A stretch of DNA of 37,018 nucleotides from Stenotrophomonas cyclobalanopsidis (GCF_008710035.1 NZ_VYKI01000021.1:1-37018), one strand, 5' to 3'. Numbered from the stretch's first letter, positions 26,106-34,991 are shown. Numbers and translations: made by a program. Notes: generated by a model from the letters alone, not told the origin.

Positions 26106-29100
26106 GTGGCGTATCTGCGGGCGGTGACGCTGCTGCTGATCCTCCTGTGCGTCCTGGCGCCCGTGGCCGCGCAGCCGGTGCCGCCGACCCCGCGGCAGGT
26201 GACCGTGTTCGACGGCCTGCCGTCCAATACCGTCAACCGCATGGCCGAGGACCGCTACGGCTACCTGTGGATCGCCACCAATGACGGTCTCGCCCGCTAC
26301 GACGGGCGCAATTACCGCGTCTGGCGTTCCGAGGACGGACTGCGCGACAACCGCATCTGGACCGTGCTGGTCGATGCCCGGAACGAGCTGTGGATCGGCA
26401 CCGAGAATGCCGGCGTGGTGCGGATGTCGGCCGACCGCCGGCAGCTGCGCTTCTACGACCGCAGCAGCCAGCCGCTGATGACCAGCAATACGGTGTGGAG
26501 CCTGGCCTCCACCCCGGATGGGGCCGTCTGGTTCGGTACCTACGGCGGTGGTCTGTACCGGCTGGATGACAAGGACCGCCTGCAGCGCTTCCTGCCCGAA
26601 CCAGGCAACCCGCGCAGCGTGCCGGCCGCGTCGATTCCGTTCCTGGCGACCCTGCCCGATGGCACGCTGTGGGTGGGGACCAAGCATGGCGTCGCGCGCT
26701 GGACCGGTACAGATTTCGAGCGCATTGCAGCAGGCGTGCTGCCCAGCCAGCCGGTCAATGGCCTGACCGCCGAGCCCGATGGCAGCCTGTGGATCAGCAC
26801 CATGGCCGGCGCTACCGTGCGCAGGCCGGAAGGCCATTTCGAGGCGGCGCCATGGCAGTTGCCGGCCGGTGAGCAGGTACTGGGGATGATGCTGCGCGAT
26901 GAGCAGGGCGGGCATTGGCTGGACACACGCAGTGGCCTGGGTCGCGCGGTGAATGGCCAGTACCAGACCGTGCCGTTGTACAGCGCCGTGGCGCGGGGCC
27001 AGGTGCGGCCCAACTGGTCTGGTGCCTATGAAGACCGCGAAGGTGGCATCTGGCTGGCCAGCACCAACGCCGGCCTGTGGCACCTGCTGCCGCGATGGTG
27101 GCAGTTCTCGGTGTTCTCGCGGTTGGAAGACAACGCATCATCGCTGCGCAATGCCTACGTGCTCGGTACCAGCCCATCGGCCAACGGTGGGGTGTGGACG
27201 GTCGGGGGCCACGGTGCGCTGGATCGGTTCGATCCGGTTTCCGGCCGTATCGAACAGCATCGGACCTTCCTCAATGGCATGCACTGGCTGACATCGGTGC
27301 GCGAGGATGGCCGCGGATTCGTATGGGTCGGTTCCACCGACGCACTGCTGCGCTACGATCCCCGCACCCGCGCGCTGCAACGCTGGGACCGTAGCAGCGG
27401 CGCCGACGCCATGATGGAAGGCAGCATCGATGCGATGGTGACCTGCGACGGCGACAGCCTCTGGCTGATGCTGGCTTCTGGCCTGCAGCAACGCGACCTG
27501 GATGGCCACCTGCGCCAGCAGCTTGAGAATGGCCGCGACGGCCTGCAGGCAGGCCAGCTCAACATGGATGTCGAGTGCGGTCCGCAGGGCCGGATCTGGC
27601 TGGCCAGCAGCCGCGGCCTGCTGCAGTGGCAGCCTGAGGCGCAGCGCTTCCAGCCTGTGCCCGGGGCGCCGGCCACGCCGGTGTATGCGATCGACGTGGC
27701 CGCCGATGGTCAGGTCTGGCTGTCCGAAGATGGGCGACTGTCACGCTACCTCTGGCGCAAAGGGCGCCTGGAGCGGCAGGCGGTGATCGGCAGCGAGCAG
27801 GGCTACCCGGCCATCGCCGCGACCGGCCTGGTGGTCGACGTACGGGGCGTGGCCTGGGCCAGCGGTGCGCGCGGCCTGGTGCGGGTGGGTGCCGATGGCA
27901 AGAGCGTGCGCCTGTATGGCGTGCATGACGGCCTGCCCAGCCAGGAATTCCGCGAGCACACGCTGATCGCTTCGACGAGTGGGCGGTTGGTGGCCGGCAC
28001 GCCAGCCGGCGTAGTCGCGTTCGATCCCGACCTGGTGCGACCTTCGACCCGGCGCGCGCCGCTGGTGATCGAGCGGGTGGAGGTGCGCCGCAACGAACAG
28101 GTGCTGGACCTGACCCACGACACGCCGCTGCAGATTGCCGATGGTGACCGTGACCTGCGAATCGTCGCGCGCCTGTTGTCCTTTGCCGATTCCGCATCCA
28201 ACAGCTACCGCTTCCGGCTGAACGGGTACGACCCGGACTGGGTGGAAGTGGGGCCGGGCGGCGAGCGCCTGTTCTCGCGCCTGCCGCCGGGTGCGTACCG
28301 GCTGGAAGTGCAGGCGCGCTCGGCCGACCACGTGTGGTCGCGGGTGGAAGCGCTGGAGTTCCATGTGCAGCCGCCGTGGTGGCGCAGCCTGTCCGGATTG
28401 CTGGTGCTGGCGTCCATCGCACTGCTGCTGACCAGCTGGTTCGCCTGGCTGTACCGGCGCCGCCTGCAGCGGCAGCACGCTTACCAGTTGGCCCTGCACA
28501 AGCAGGAACTGGCCGAACAGGCATCAGCGGCGAAGACGCGGTTCCTGGCCAACCTGGGCCATGAGATCCGCACGCCGATGACCGGTGTGCTGGGCATGAG
28601 CGAACTGCTGCTGGCCTCGCCGCTGGACCCGCAGCAGCGCGGTTACACGCAGTCGATCCGTCATGCCGGCGAACACCTGCTGCACCTGGTGAACGATGCA
28701 CTGGACCTGGCCCGGATCGAATCGGGTCGTCTGGAACTGCAGTCGCGACCGTTCTCGCTGAACGGCCTGCTGCAGGATCTCGCCGCCCTGATGGGTCCGC
28801 TGGCCGCACAGAAGGGCCTGCGCTTCGTGCTGGACAACCAGCTGCCGGCGGGCCTGCAGGCGACCGGTGATGCGATGCGGGTACGACAGATCCTGCTGAA
28901 CCTGCTGTCCAACGCCGTCAAGTTCACCAGCCGCGGCACCATCACCCTGCTTGTGCGCTGCGAGGATGGCCCGCGTGGCCTGCATTTCGAAGTGCACGAC
29001 ACCGGCCCGGGCATCAACCAGGAGCAGCAGCAGCGCCTGTTCCGCCGTTTCGAACAGGCCGACGGCGCACGTACGGCGGCGCAGTACGGTGGCAGTGGCC

Positions 29101-29636
29101 TGGGACTGGCGATCTGCCGCGAACTGGCGCAGGCCATGCAGGGCCGGATCCGGGTGGAGAGCCAGCTTGGCAGTGGCACCCGCTTCGAGGTGAGCCTGCC
29201 GCTGCCGCTGCAGCAGGATGGCGCAAGCGAAGACGGCGAGGCGACGCTGGGCGAGGACGCGGTGGCGAACATGCCGGCGCTGCGCATCCTGCTTGTGGAA
29301 GACGATGCCACCGTGGCCGATGTGGTGATCGGCCTGTTGACCGCGCGCGGCCATGAGGTGGTGCATGCCGGCCATGCGCTGGCGGCACTGCGCGAGATCA
29401 GCGCGGACGATTTCGATGTCGGCCTGCTGGACCTGGACCTGCCGGGCCTGAGTGGCTTCGAGCTGGCCCAGCACCTGCGCAACCAGGGCTACATGCTGCC
29501 GCTGCTGGCGGTGACCGCGCGTACCGATGCGGACCTGCAGGAGCAGGTGGAGGCCGCGGGCATCGGCGGGTTCCTGCGCAAGCCGGTGACCGGTGAGCTG
29601 CTGGTCGAAGCGATCGCGCGGGTACTGGGGCGGTAG
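26106..29636 (+). CDS. Hybrid sensor histidine kinase with periplasmic propeller (2)
   Basis: 1176 residues from GTG 26106. This start is chosen because AGGAGG stands six bases upstream (26094-26099) and a clean signal peptide follows (AYLRAVTLLLILLCVLAPVA, cut near AAQ). An earlier GTG at 26025 would put 27 polar residues before it. Same order as its neighbour: propeller repeats (DGLPSNTVNRMAEDRYGYLW, then WIATNDGLARYDGR), a Y_Y_Y domain (YRFRLNGYDPDW), one membrane helix (about 761-782), HisKA His819 (FLANLGHEIRTPM), ATPase ([26 protein letters not shown]) and a receiver with phospho-Asp1109 (LLDLDLPGLSG). It starts 98 bases after gene 1, probably one transcript. The catalytic halves are more alike than the propellers, so the two may sense different ligands. 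Confidence 0.94.
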   Translation: MAYLRAVTLLLILLCVLAPVAAQPVPPTPRQVTVFDGLPSNTVNRMAEDRYGYLWIATNDGLARYDGRNYRVWRSEDGLRDNRIWTVLVDARNELWIGTENAGVVRMSADRRQLRFYDRSSQPLMTSNTVWSLASTPDGAVWFGTYGGGLYRLDDKDRLQRFLPEPGNPRSVPAASIPFLATLPDGTLWVGTKHGVARWTGTDFERIAAGVLPSQPVNGLTAEPDGSLWISTMAGATVRRPEGHFEAAPWQLPAGEQVLGMMLRDEQGGHWLDTRSGLGRAVNGQYQTVPLYSAVARGQVRPNWSGAYEDREGGIWLASTNAGLWHLLPRWWQFSVFSRLEDNASSLRNAYVLGTSPSANGGVWTVGGHGALDRFDPVSGRIEQHRTFLNGMHWLTSVREDGRGFVWVGSTDALLRYDPRTRALQRWDRSSGADAMMEGSIDAMVTCDGDSLWLMLASGLQQRDLDGHLRQQLENGRDGLQAGQLNMDVECGPQGRIWLASSRGLLQWQPEAQRFQPVPGAPATPVYAIDVAADGQVWLSEDGRLSRYLWRKGRLERQAVIGSEQGYPAIAATGLVVDVRGVAWASGARGLVRVGADGKSVRLYGVHDGLPSQEFREHTLIASTSGRLVAGTPAGVVAFDPDLVRPSTRRAPLVIERVEVRRNEQVLDLTHDTPLQIADGDRDLRIVARLLSFADSASNSYRFRLNGYDPDWVEVGPGGERLFSRLPPGAYRLEVQARSADHVWSRVEALEFHVQPPWWRSLSGLLVLASIALLLTSWFAWLYRRRLQRQHAYQLALHKQELAEQASAAKTRFLANLGHEIRTPMTGVLGMSELLLASPLDPQQRGYTQSIRHAGEHLLHLVNDALDLARIESGRLELQSRPFSLNGLLQDLAALMGPLAAQKGLRFVLDNQLPAGLQATGDAMRVRQILLNLLSNAVKFTSRGTITLLVRCEDGPRGLHFEVHDTGPGINQEQQQRLFRRFEQADGARTAAQYGGSGLGLAICRELAQAMQGRIRVESQLGSGTRFEVSLPLPLQQDGASEDGEATLGEDAVANMPALRILLVEDDATVADVVIGLLTARGHEVVHAGHALAALREISADDFDVGLLDLDLPGLSGFELAQHLRNQGYMLPLLAVTARTDADLQEQVEAAGIGGFLRKPVTGELLVEAIARVLGR

Positions 29637-29709
29637 GTTTTTTGCAGGGCTTGCAGCCCTGCACCTGCCAAAATCAACGTCAACTTCAGAAGCTGGCTAT
29701 CCGTGGGAT

Positions 29710-29811
29710 GGCGGGGTGGATCCGGTTGAGGGGGACGCCGTAAATACCTCCATGTAGGCTTGGTCGCGCCATCCATGGCGCTCACACCCCCTCAACCGGA
29801 CCCACCCCGCC
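29710..29811 (+). repeat. Double stem-loop element, copy 3
   Basis: The outer stem is GGCGGGGTGG..CCGGTTGAGGGGG (29710-29734) with its complement at 29787-29811, one mismatch. The core is GTAAATACCTCCATGTAG (29740-29757), one base different from copy 1. The inner hairpin is GCGCCA-TCCA-TGGCGC. The outer-stem sequence is unrelated to copies 1 and 2 beyond GC content. Confidence 0.85.
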
Positions 29812-30057
29812 TTCGACAGACTTCCGCGATCTGTCGGAACGGCGTTCTGCTTTGGTGGGTGCCGACCGTTGGTCGGCACGGGGTCTGTCGGAATGGCGAT
29901 CTGCTGGGGTAGGTGTCGACCTTGGTCGACACAATAGATCCACGCCATGCGTGGATGAATTGATTCGATATCTGACAGAAAAATCGTGTCGACCAAGGTC
30001 GACACCTACCAACAGCCGCACAGTCGCAGTTACCAACAGTCGCGTGAAACTGTCGAA

Positions 30058-30159
30058 GGCGGGGCACTGTGGGTTTGCGGGGTGTGAGCCGCATGGATGC
30101 GGCGACCAAGCCTACATGGACGTATTCACGGCGTCCCCGCAAACCCACAGTGCCCCGCC
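30058..30159 (-). repeat. Double stem-loop element, copy 4
   Basis: A perfect 25-bp outer stem (30058-30082 with 30135-30159, arm starting GGCGGGGCACTGTGGGTTTG). On the minus strand the core is GTGAATACGTCCATGTAG (30112-30129), one base from copy 1. The inner hairpin is GCCGCA-TCCA-TGCGGC. Both inner and outer stems differ from copy 3 yet pair perfectly. Confidence 0.88.
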
Positions 30160-30248
30160 ATCCCACGGAATGCCGCTCTTGATCTTGAGGTTGCCGGCCA
30201 GCGGCCGGCACTACCGCAGGTGCAGGGCGCAGCCCTGCCGAAAAAAAC

Positions 30249-31697
30249 CTACTCTGCGACCGGCTCGACCTGCCGCGGTTCCGGCCTCGTATCCGGCAGC
30301 TGCCAGAAAATCATCGTCGAGGTCAGCGTGATCGCACCCACGCAGATGAACGTCGCATGCAGCGCCGCTGTCGCACCATGGCCTTCCAGGTGCGTGCCGA
30401 ACGCCGCCAGCAGGCTGCCGGCCGCCGCCGCGCCGAAACCGGCCGCGAGCATCATCACCATCGACAGCAGGCTGTTGCCCGAGCTGGCGTACTCACGGTC
30501 CAGGTCACGCAGGGTCACGGTGTTCATCACGGTGAACTGCAGCGAATTGACCGCACCGAAGAACGCCAGCTGCACCAGGCGCCAGGCCAGGTGCTGGCCC
30601 GGGTCCATCAGGATGAAACTGGCCATCGCAAAGCCCACCAGTACGGTGTTGATCATCAGCACGCGGCGGTAGCCGTAGCGTTCGACCAGCTTCACTGCCA
30701 GCTGCTTGGACACCATGCCTGCCGCGGCCACCGGCACCATCATCAGGCCCGCGTGCATCGGGCCCAGGCCGAGGCCGACCTGCAGCAGCAGCGGGATCAG
30801 CATCGGCATGGCGCTGCTGCCGATGCGCGAGAACAGGTTGCCGAGGATGCCGATGCGGTAGCTGGGCACGCGGAACAGCGCCAGCGAAAACAGCGGCGCG
30901 GTGGAGTTGGCCGCGTGCAGCCAGTAGCCGACCAGCGCGGCCAGGCCGGCCACGGTCATCAGCATGATCAATGCGTGCGGCGTGCCCAGCCCGGAGATGC
31001 CATCCAGTGCCAGCGACAGCACCACCATCGCGAAGGCCAGCATGATGTAGCCGCGCAGGTCGAAGCGGGTGCGATGGCTGGCGTAGTGGTCGGGCATGAT
31101 CTTCATCGCGGCGACGAAACCGATCACGCCGATCGGCAGGTTTATCAGGAACACCCAGTGCCACGAGGCGATTTCCACCAGCCAGCCGCCGAGGGTGGGG
31201 CCGATCAGCGGGCCGATGAGTGCGGGGATGGCGATGAAGCTCATCGCACGCAGGAAGTCCTCGCGCGGCACCGAGCGCATCACCGCCAGGCGGCCAACCG
31301 GGAGCAGCATCGCGCCGCCGATGCCCTGCAGCACGCGCGCGCCGACCAGCTGGTGCAGGTGCTGGGCCAGCGCGCAGGCCAGCGAGCCGAGGGTGAACAG
31401 GATGATCGCCACCAGGAAGGTGCGGCGGGTGCCGTAGCGGTCGGCGATCCAGCCGGAGGCGGGGATGAAGGTGGCGACCGCCAGCGCGTAGCTGAAGACC
31501 ACCGACTGCATCTGCAGCGGGCTTTCGCCCAGGCTCTTGGCCATCGCCGGCAGCGCGGTGTTGACGATGGTCGAATCGAGCATCTGCATGAAGATCGCCA
31601 GCGACACCAGCCAGAGAAGCGGGCGGAAACGGGCGTATTCGGCGGCGGATGCGGCGGTGTCGGGTGCGGGCGCGCCTGCGGGCGACGGTTCGGACAT
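30249..31697 (-). CDS. MFS drug exporter, DHA2 (MdtD/EmrB-like)
   Basis: 482 residues from ATG 31697; an upstream extension is rejected because the protein then begins with non-family sequence. The MFS signature is GWIADRYGTRRTFL after the second helix. The first helix contains MLDSTIVNTALPAMAKSLG, motif D1 of DHA2 exporters, and motif C-like ALIGPLIGPTLGGWLVE lies in helix 5. About 13-14 hydrophobic segments are visible. It pumps drugs or metabolites out of the cytosol using the proton gradient; E. coli MdtD is the nearest type. No membrane-fusion partner gene adjoins, so a single-component pump is likely. It lies 90 bases downstream of hemE on the same strand. The substrate is unknown. Confidence 0.92.
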   Translation of the reverse strand: MSEPSPAGAPAPDTAASAAEYARFRPLLWLVSLAIFMQMLDSTIVNTALPAMAKSLGESPLQMQSVVFSYALAVATFIPASGWIADRYGTRRTFLVAIILFTLGSLACALAQHLHQLVGARVLQGIGGAMLLPVGRLAVMRSVPREDFLRAMSFIAIPALIGPLIGPTLGGWLVEIASWHWVFLINLPIGVIGFVAAMKIMPDHYASHRTRFDLRGYIMLAFAMVVLSLALDGISGLGTPHALIMLMTVAGLAALVGYWLHAANSTAPLFSLALFRVPSYRIGILGNLFSRIGSSAMPMLIPLLLQVGLGLGPMHAGLMMVPVAAAGMVSKQLAVKLVERYGYRRVLMINTVLVGFAMASFILMDPGQHLAWRLVQLAFFGAVNSLQFTVMNTVTLRDLDREYASSGNSLLSMVMMLAAGFGAAAAGSLLAAFGTHLEGHGATAALHATFICVGAITLTSTMIFWQLPDTRPEPRQVEPVAE

Positions 31698-31787
31698 GGC
31701 GTGGGGGCCGGTGCAGCGTGGGGCCGCCATGATCGCGCAAGGCGGGTCACGGCGCGATCAATGCCGCGCCGTGGCCCGTGCCGGGGT

Positions 31788-32870
31788 TCAGCGCTGGCTG
31801 TGCGCGTGCACCGCGTCGACCAGCACCTGCACGTGCGCTGGGTCCATGTCCGGCGACATGCCATGGCCGAGGTTGAACACATGGCCCTCGCGCGAACCGC
31901 CGTTGCCGGCCGCATAGGTGTCGAGCACGCGTGCAGCGGCCGCGGCGATGGCGTCGGGCGAGGCGTACAGCGTGGTGGGGTCGAGGTTGCCCTGCAGGGC
32001 AACGCGGCCGCCGGTGCGGCGCAGGGCTTCGTCCAGGTCCAGGGTCCAGTCCAGGCCCAGCGCATCGGCGCCGGTCTGCGACAGCGCTTCCAGGTGCAGG
32101 CCAGTGCCCTTGCCGAACAGGATCAGCGGCGTGCGCTCGCTGCCTTCGCCGCGTTCCAGGCCTTCGGCGATGCGCTGCAGGTAGCGCAGCGAGAACTCGC
32201 GGTACATCGCCGGCGACAGCACGCCGCCCCAGGTGTCGAACACCTGCAGGGCCTGCGCACCGGCCGCGCGCTGTGCGCCGAGGTAGGCGATGACCGCGTC
32301 GGTGGTCACTTCCAGCAGGCGGTGCAGGGCCTGCGGGTGGTTCAGCGCCATCGCCTTGATGCGCGCGAAATCCTTGCTGCCTCCGCCTTCCACCATGTAG
32401 CAGGCCAGCGTCCACGGGCTGCCGGAGAAGCCGATCAGCGGCACCTGGCCGTCCAGCTCGCAGCGGATCAGGCGCACCGCGTCCATCACATAGCCCAGGT
32501 CCTGTTCCATGTCCGGCACCGCCAGCCTGGCGATGGCGGCTTCATCACGCACCGGGTGGCGGAACTTCGGGCCTTCACCTTCGACGAAGTACAGCTCCAG
32601 GCCCATCGCATCGGGAATGGTGAGGATGTCCGAGAACAGGATGGCCGCGTCGAGCGGGAAGCGGCGCAGGGGCTGCAGGGTGATCTCGCAGGCGATCTCC
32701 GGGTTCTTGGCCATGGCCAGGAAGCTGCCGGCCTTGGCCCGGGTCGCGCGGTACTCCGGCAGGTAGCGGCCGGCCTGGCGCATCAGCCAGACGGGGGTGC
32801 AGTCCACCGGTTCGCGGCGCAGGGCGCGCAGCAGGCGATCGTTGCGGAGGGGGCTGGTCACGATGGGCAT
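31788..32870 (-). CDS. hemE: Uroporphyrinogen III decarboxylase
   Basis: 360 residues, normal length. It removes four carboxyl groups from uroporphyrinogen III to give coproporphyrinogen III, in heme synthesis in the cytosol. Signatures: [32 protein letters not shown] (substrate arginines), [14 protein letters not shown] (catalytic Asp), [20 protein letters not shown] and [16 protein letters not shown]. The start codon is 26 bases after the stop of the small WGR gene, so the two are likely cotranscribed. Confidence 0.97.
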   Translation of the reverse strand: MPIVTSPLRNDRLLRALRREPVDCTPVWLMRQAGRYLPEYRATRAKAGSFLAMAKNPEIACEITLQPLRRFPLDAAILFSDILTIPDAMGLELYFVEGEGPKFRHPVRDEAAIARLAVPDMEQDLGYVMDAVRLIRCELDGQVPLIGFSGSPWTLACYMVEGGGSKDFARIKAMALNHPQALHRLLEVTTDAVIAYLGAQRAAGAQALQVFDTWGGVLSPAMYREFSLRYLQRIAEGLERGEGSERTPLILFGKGTGLHLEALSQTGADALGLDWTLDLDEALRRTGGRVALQGNLDPTTLYASPDAIAAAAARVLDTYAAGNGGSREGHVFNLGHGMSPDMDPAHVQVLVDAVHAHSQR

Positions 32871-32896
32871 TCCTTGGGCGAAAGTTGGCAGCGGCG

Positions 32897-33136
32897 TCAG
32901 TCGCCGTGCGAAAGCATCTGGAAGCCGCGATGCAGTTCGGCATCACGGGCCTTCTCGAAGGCGTGGCGGGCTTCGTCTGCCTGCAGGAACAGCTCGCGCC
33001 GCAGCTGCGAGCGCGCACCGACGCGGCCGCTCTCGCGCAGCAGCTCCCAGCCGCCGAACAGGTCCGGCTGCAGGCTCAGGCGCAGGAAGCGCGGTGCCTG
33101 CGCACCGGCATCGGGATGTTGCAGGTAGACGTGCAT
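32897..33136 (-). CDS. Stand-alone WGR-domain protein
   Basis: 79 residues from ATG 33136 ([20 protein letters not shown]). The core resembles a WGR domain: [22 protein letters not shown], then [22 protein letters not shown], matching the W-x-L-x-R-x-W/S-G-R pattern and the closing K-x5-RGY/F. Here the signature Trp-Gly-Arg is Ser-Gly-Arg. WGR domains are known from PARPs and MolR-type regulators, where they bind nucleic acid. A solitary one has no known function. It is most likely the first gene of an operon with hemE. An extension upstream to 33205 crosses SMAG repeats and is rejected. Confidence 0.8.
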   Translation of the reverse strand: MHVYLQHPDAGAQAPRFLRLSLQPDLFGGWELLRESGRVGARSQLRRELFLQADEARHAFEKARDAELHRGFQMLSHGD

Positions 33137-33172
33137 GGACCGATTGTATCGCCCCGGGGGCGACACGGACCT

Positions 33173-33243
33173 GCAGAGCCGAGCCCATGCTCGGCTGCGC
33201 TTCATGCCGCGAATGACCGGTAGCGCCGGGCCATGCCCGGCGC
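33173..33243 (+). repeat. Two SMAG-type palindromes upstream of the WGR gene
   Basis: 33173-33198 (GCAG variant, GAGCCGAGC...GCTCGGCTGC) and 33220-33243 (GTAG, CGCCGGGC / GCCCGGCGC). They fill the gap between aroB (stop at 33256) and the WGR-hemE unit and probably divide the two transcripts. Confidence 0.8.
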
Positions 33244-33255
33244 AGGTGCGCGGTG

Positions 33256-34368
33256 TCAGCCCGCGCCCAGCACCTTCAGCACCGCCGCTTCATCCACGTC
33301 CGGCACCACTTCGGCCCGGCCCATGCCGCGCCACAGCACCAGGCGCAGGCGGCCGGCCACGTTCTTCTTGTCCAGCCGCATGCGGCCCAGCAGGGCCTGC
33401 GGGTCAAGCCCGGCGGGGATCGCCACCGGCAGCTGCAGCTTTTCCAGCAGCGCCTGCAGGCGCACGCGGTCGGCATCCTCGGCCAGGCCCAGATCGGTGG
33501 ACAGCTTCGCCGCCAGCACCATGCCCACGGCCACGGCCTCGCCATGGTTCAGTGCATCGCGGCCCGGCGCCGAATAGCCCTGTTCGGTCTCGATGGCATG
33601 GCCGAAAGTGTGGCCGAGGTTGAGCAGGGCGCGCTCGCCCTTCTCGAACGGGTCGCGCTCGACGATGGCGGCCTTGTGCCGGCAGCTGCGTGCGATGGCC
33701 TCGGCCAGCGCGGCATCTTCGCCGGCCAGCAGCGCCTCGGCGTGCTGCTGCAGCCATTCGAAGAACACCGCATCGCCCAGCGCACCGTACTTCACTACTT
33801 CGGCCAGGCCGGCACGCAGTTCGCGCGGCGGCAGGGTAGCCAGCACGCGGGTATCGGCGATGACCGCACGCGGCGGATGGAAGGCGCCGACCAGATTCTT
33901 GCCGGCGGGGATGTCCACGGCGGTCTTGCCGCCCACCGAGGAGTCGACCATCGCCAGCAGGGTGGTCGGCAGCTGCACGCAGTCGACGCCGCGCATCCAG
34001 CAGGCTGCGGCGAAACCGGCCAGATCGCCGACCACGCCGCCGCCGAGGGCGAACACGCAGGCATCGCGGGTGGCGCCCAGCGCGGCCAGTGCTTCGATGG
34101 CGCGGCCGAACTCGGCCAGGGTCTTGGAAGCCTCGCCGGCCTGCAGCACGTGCTCGCCGACGATCAGGTCCGGGCGCGCGGCCAGCAGGGTCTCTTTCAC
34201 GGAGGCCAGGTAGCGCGGGGCGACTTCGCTGTCGCTCAGCAGCAGCACGTGGCGGCCGCGCACATGCGAGGCCAGCGCAGCGCCGTCGGCCTGGGCACCG
34301 GCGCCGATGGTGATGGAATAGGGGCGGTCGCCGCCAACGGCGACCTGCAGCAGGGCGGGCGAGGTCAT
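33256..34368 (-). CDS. aroB: 3-dehydroquinate synthase
   Basis: 370 residues from ATG 34368, which overlaps the aroK stop as ATGA. It cyclises DAHP to 3-dehydroquinate, the second shikimate step, with NAD and a metal. Motifs: [70 protein letters not shown] and the metal ligands in [13 protein letters not shown] and [11 protein letters not shown]. The order kinase, aroK, aroB matches the widely conserved aroK-aroB pair. Confidence 0.97.
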   Translation of the reverse strand: MTSPALLQVAVGGDRPYSITIGAGAQADGAALASHVRGRHVLLLSDSEVAPRYLASVKETLLAARPDLIVGEHVLQAGEASKTLAEFGRAIEALAALGATRDACVFALGGGVVGDLAGFAAACWMRGVDCVQLPTTLLAMVDSSVGGKTAVDIPAGKNLVGAFHPPRAVIADTRVLATLPPRELRAGLAEVVKYGALGDAVFFEWLQQHAEALLAGEDAALAEAIARSCRHKAAIVERDPFEKGERALLNLGHTFGHAIETEQGYSAPGRDALNHGEAVAVGMVLAAKLSTDLGLAEDADRVRLQALLEKLQLPVAIPAGLDPQALLGRMRLDKKNVAGRLRLVLWRGMGRAEVVPDVDEAAVLKVLGAG

Positions 34369-34907
34369 GCGGTCAGGTCCTGGCGCTGCCATTGCGTGGC
34401 CAGCTTGACGACAAGCTGGGCGGTGGCGTCGGCAGCGGTAAACGGGTCGGTATCGAGGGTGAGGTCGGCCAGCTCGCGGTACAGCGGGTCGCGCAGCGCG
34501 GCGAGATCGTGCAGCACCTGCTCGCGGTCCGTGCGCTGCAGCAGCGGCCGGCCCTTGTCGCGGGCCAGGCGTTCCAACTGGGCGGCCACGCTCACGCGGA
34601 GGTAGACCACGAAGCCGCGCTGGGCGATCAGCGCACGGTTGCCTGCTTCCAGCACGGCACCGCCACCGGTGGAAACCAGTTGGCCCTGGCCTTCCAGCAC
34701 GCGAGCCAGAGCCTCGCGCTCATGGCCGCGGAAGCCGGCTTCGCCGGAGTGCTCGAAGATGGTCGGAATGCTGGCGCCAGCGATATCGACGATGGCCTGG
34801 TCCACGTCCACGAAGTCCAGCGTGAAGCGCTCGGCCAGGCGGCGGCCGATGCAGGTTTTGCCGGCGCCCATCGGGCCGATCAGGATCAGGTTCGGAGCAG
34901 GATTCAT
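34365..34907 (-). CDS. aroK: Shikimate kinase
   Basis: 180 residues from ATG 34907 ([16 protein letters not shown]). The P-loop is [16 protein letters not shown]. Shikimate-binding residues are [15 protein letters not shown] and STGGGAVL; the lid contains [11 protein letters not shown]. It phosphorylates shikimate with ATP. Its stop overlaps aroB, giving coupled translation. It lies 84 bases downstream of the P-loop kinase gene. Confidence 0.96.
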   Translation of the reverse strand: MNPAPNLILIGPMGAGKTCIGRRLAERFTLDFVDVDQAIVDIAGASIPTIFEHSGEAGFRGHEREALARVLEGQGQLVSTGGGAVLEAGNRALIAQRGFVVYLRVSVAAQLERLARDKGRPLLQRTDREQVLHDLAALRDPLYRELADLTLDTDPFTAADATAQLVVKLATQWQRQDLTA

Positions 34908-34991
34908 GCCCTCTGATCCTACCACTTCCGCACCCCCGGCCTGGCACGATGGTTGCCGTTGGAAGCATCCGCCGCGCCGCGGAAGGCGGCC

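Larger units (their letters stand above)
29638..30248. repeat. 612-bp gene-free repeat nest between convergent genes
   Basis: The region is two inverted composite repeats around a SMAG core. Each end starts after a stop codon plus G, with T6 (29638-29643) or, on the minus strand, T7 (30247-30241). A hairpin follows (29644-29662 and 30220-30239). CCGTGGGATGGCGGGG and double stem-loop copies 3 and 4 come next. The centre holds SMAG units: 29855-29879 (GTGGGTGCCGACC/GGTCGGCAC), 29909-29932 with its exact inverse 29986-30009 (GTAGGTGTCGACC/GGTCGACAC), and 29935-29956. A further unit is at 30190-30214 (minus). The T-runs precede the hairpins for the outgoing transcripts, so they are not normal intrinsic terminators. 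No coding signal. Confidence 0.88.

Noticed and set aside
29638..29662. T-run and hairpin after sensor kinase 2 as an intrinsic terminator
   Set aside because: The T-run comes before the hairpin on the outgoing strand, and on the opposite strand the hairpin is followed by A's. Neither order fits an intrinsic terminator.
29852..30331. Open frames in the 29.6-30.2 kb repeat nest
   Set aside because: They translate palindromes and change content with every repeat boundary. No ribosome-binding site and no coding periodicity.
30357..33128. 923-codon open frame on the plus strand over the exporter and hemE
   Set aside because: It is antisense to an MFS gene and hemE. Gln/His/Arg-rich sequence without motifs marks a shadow frame.
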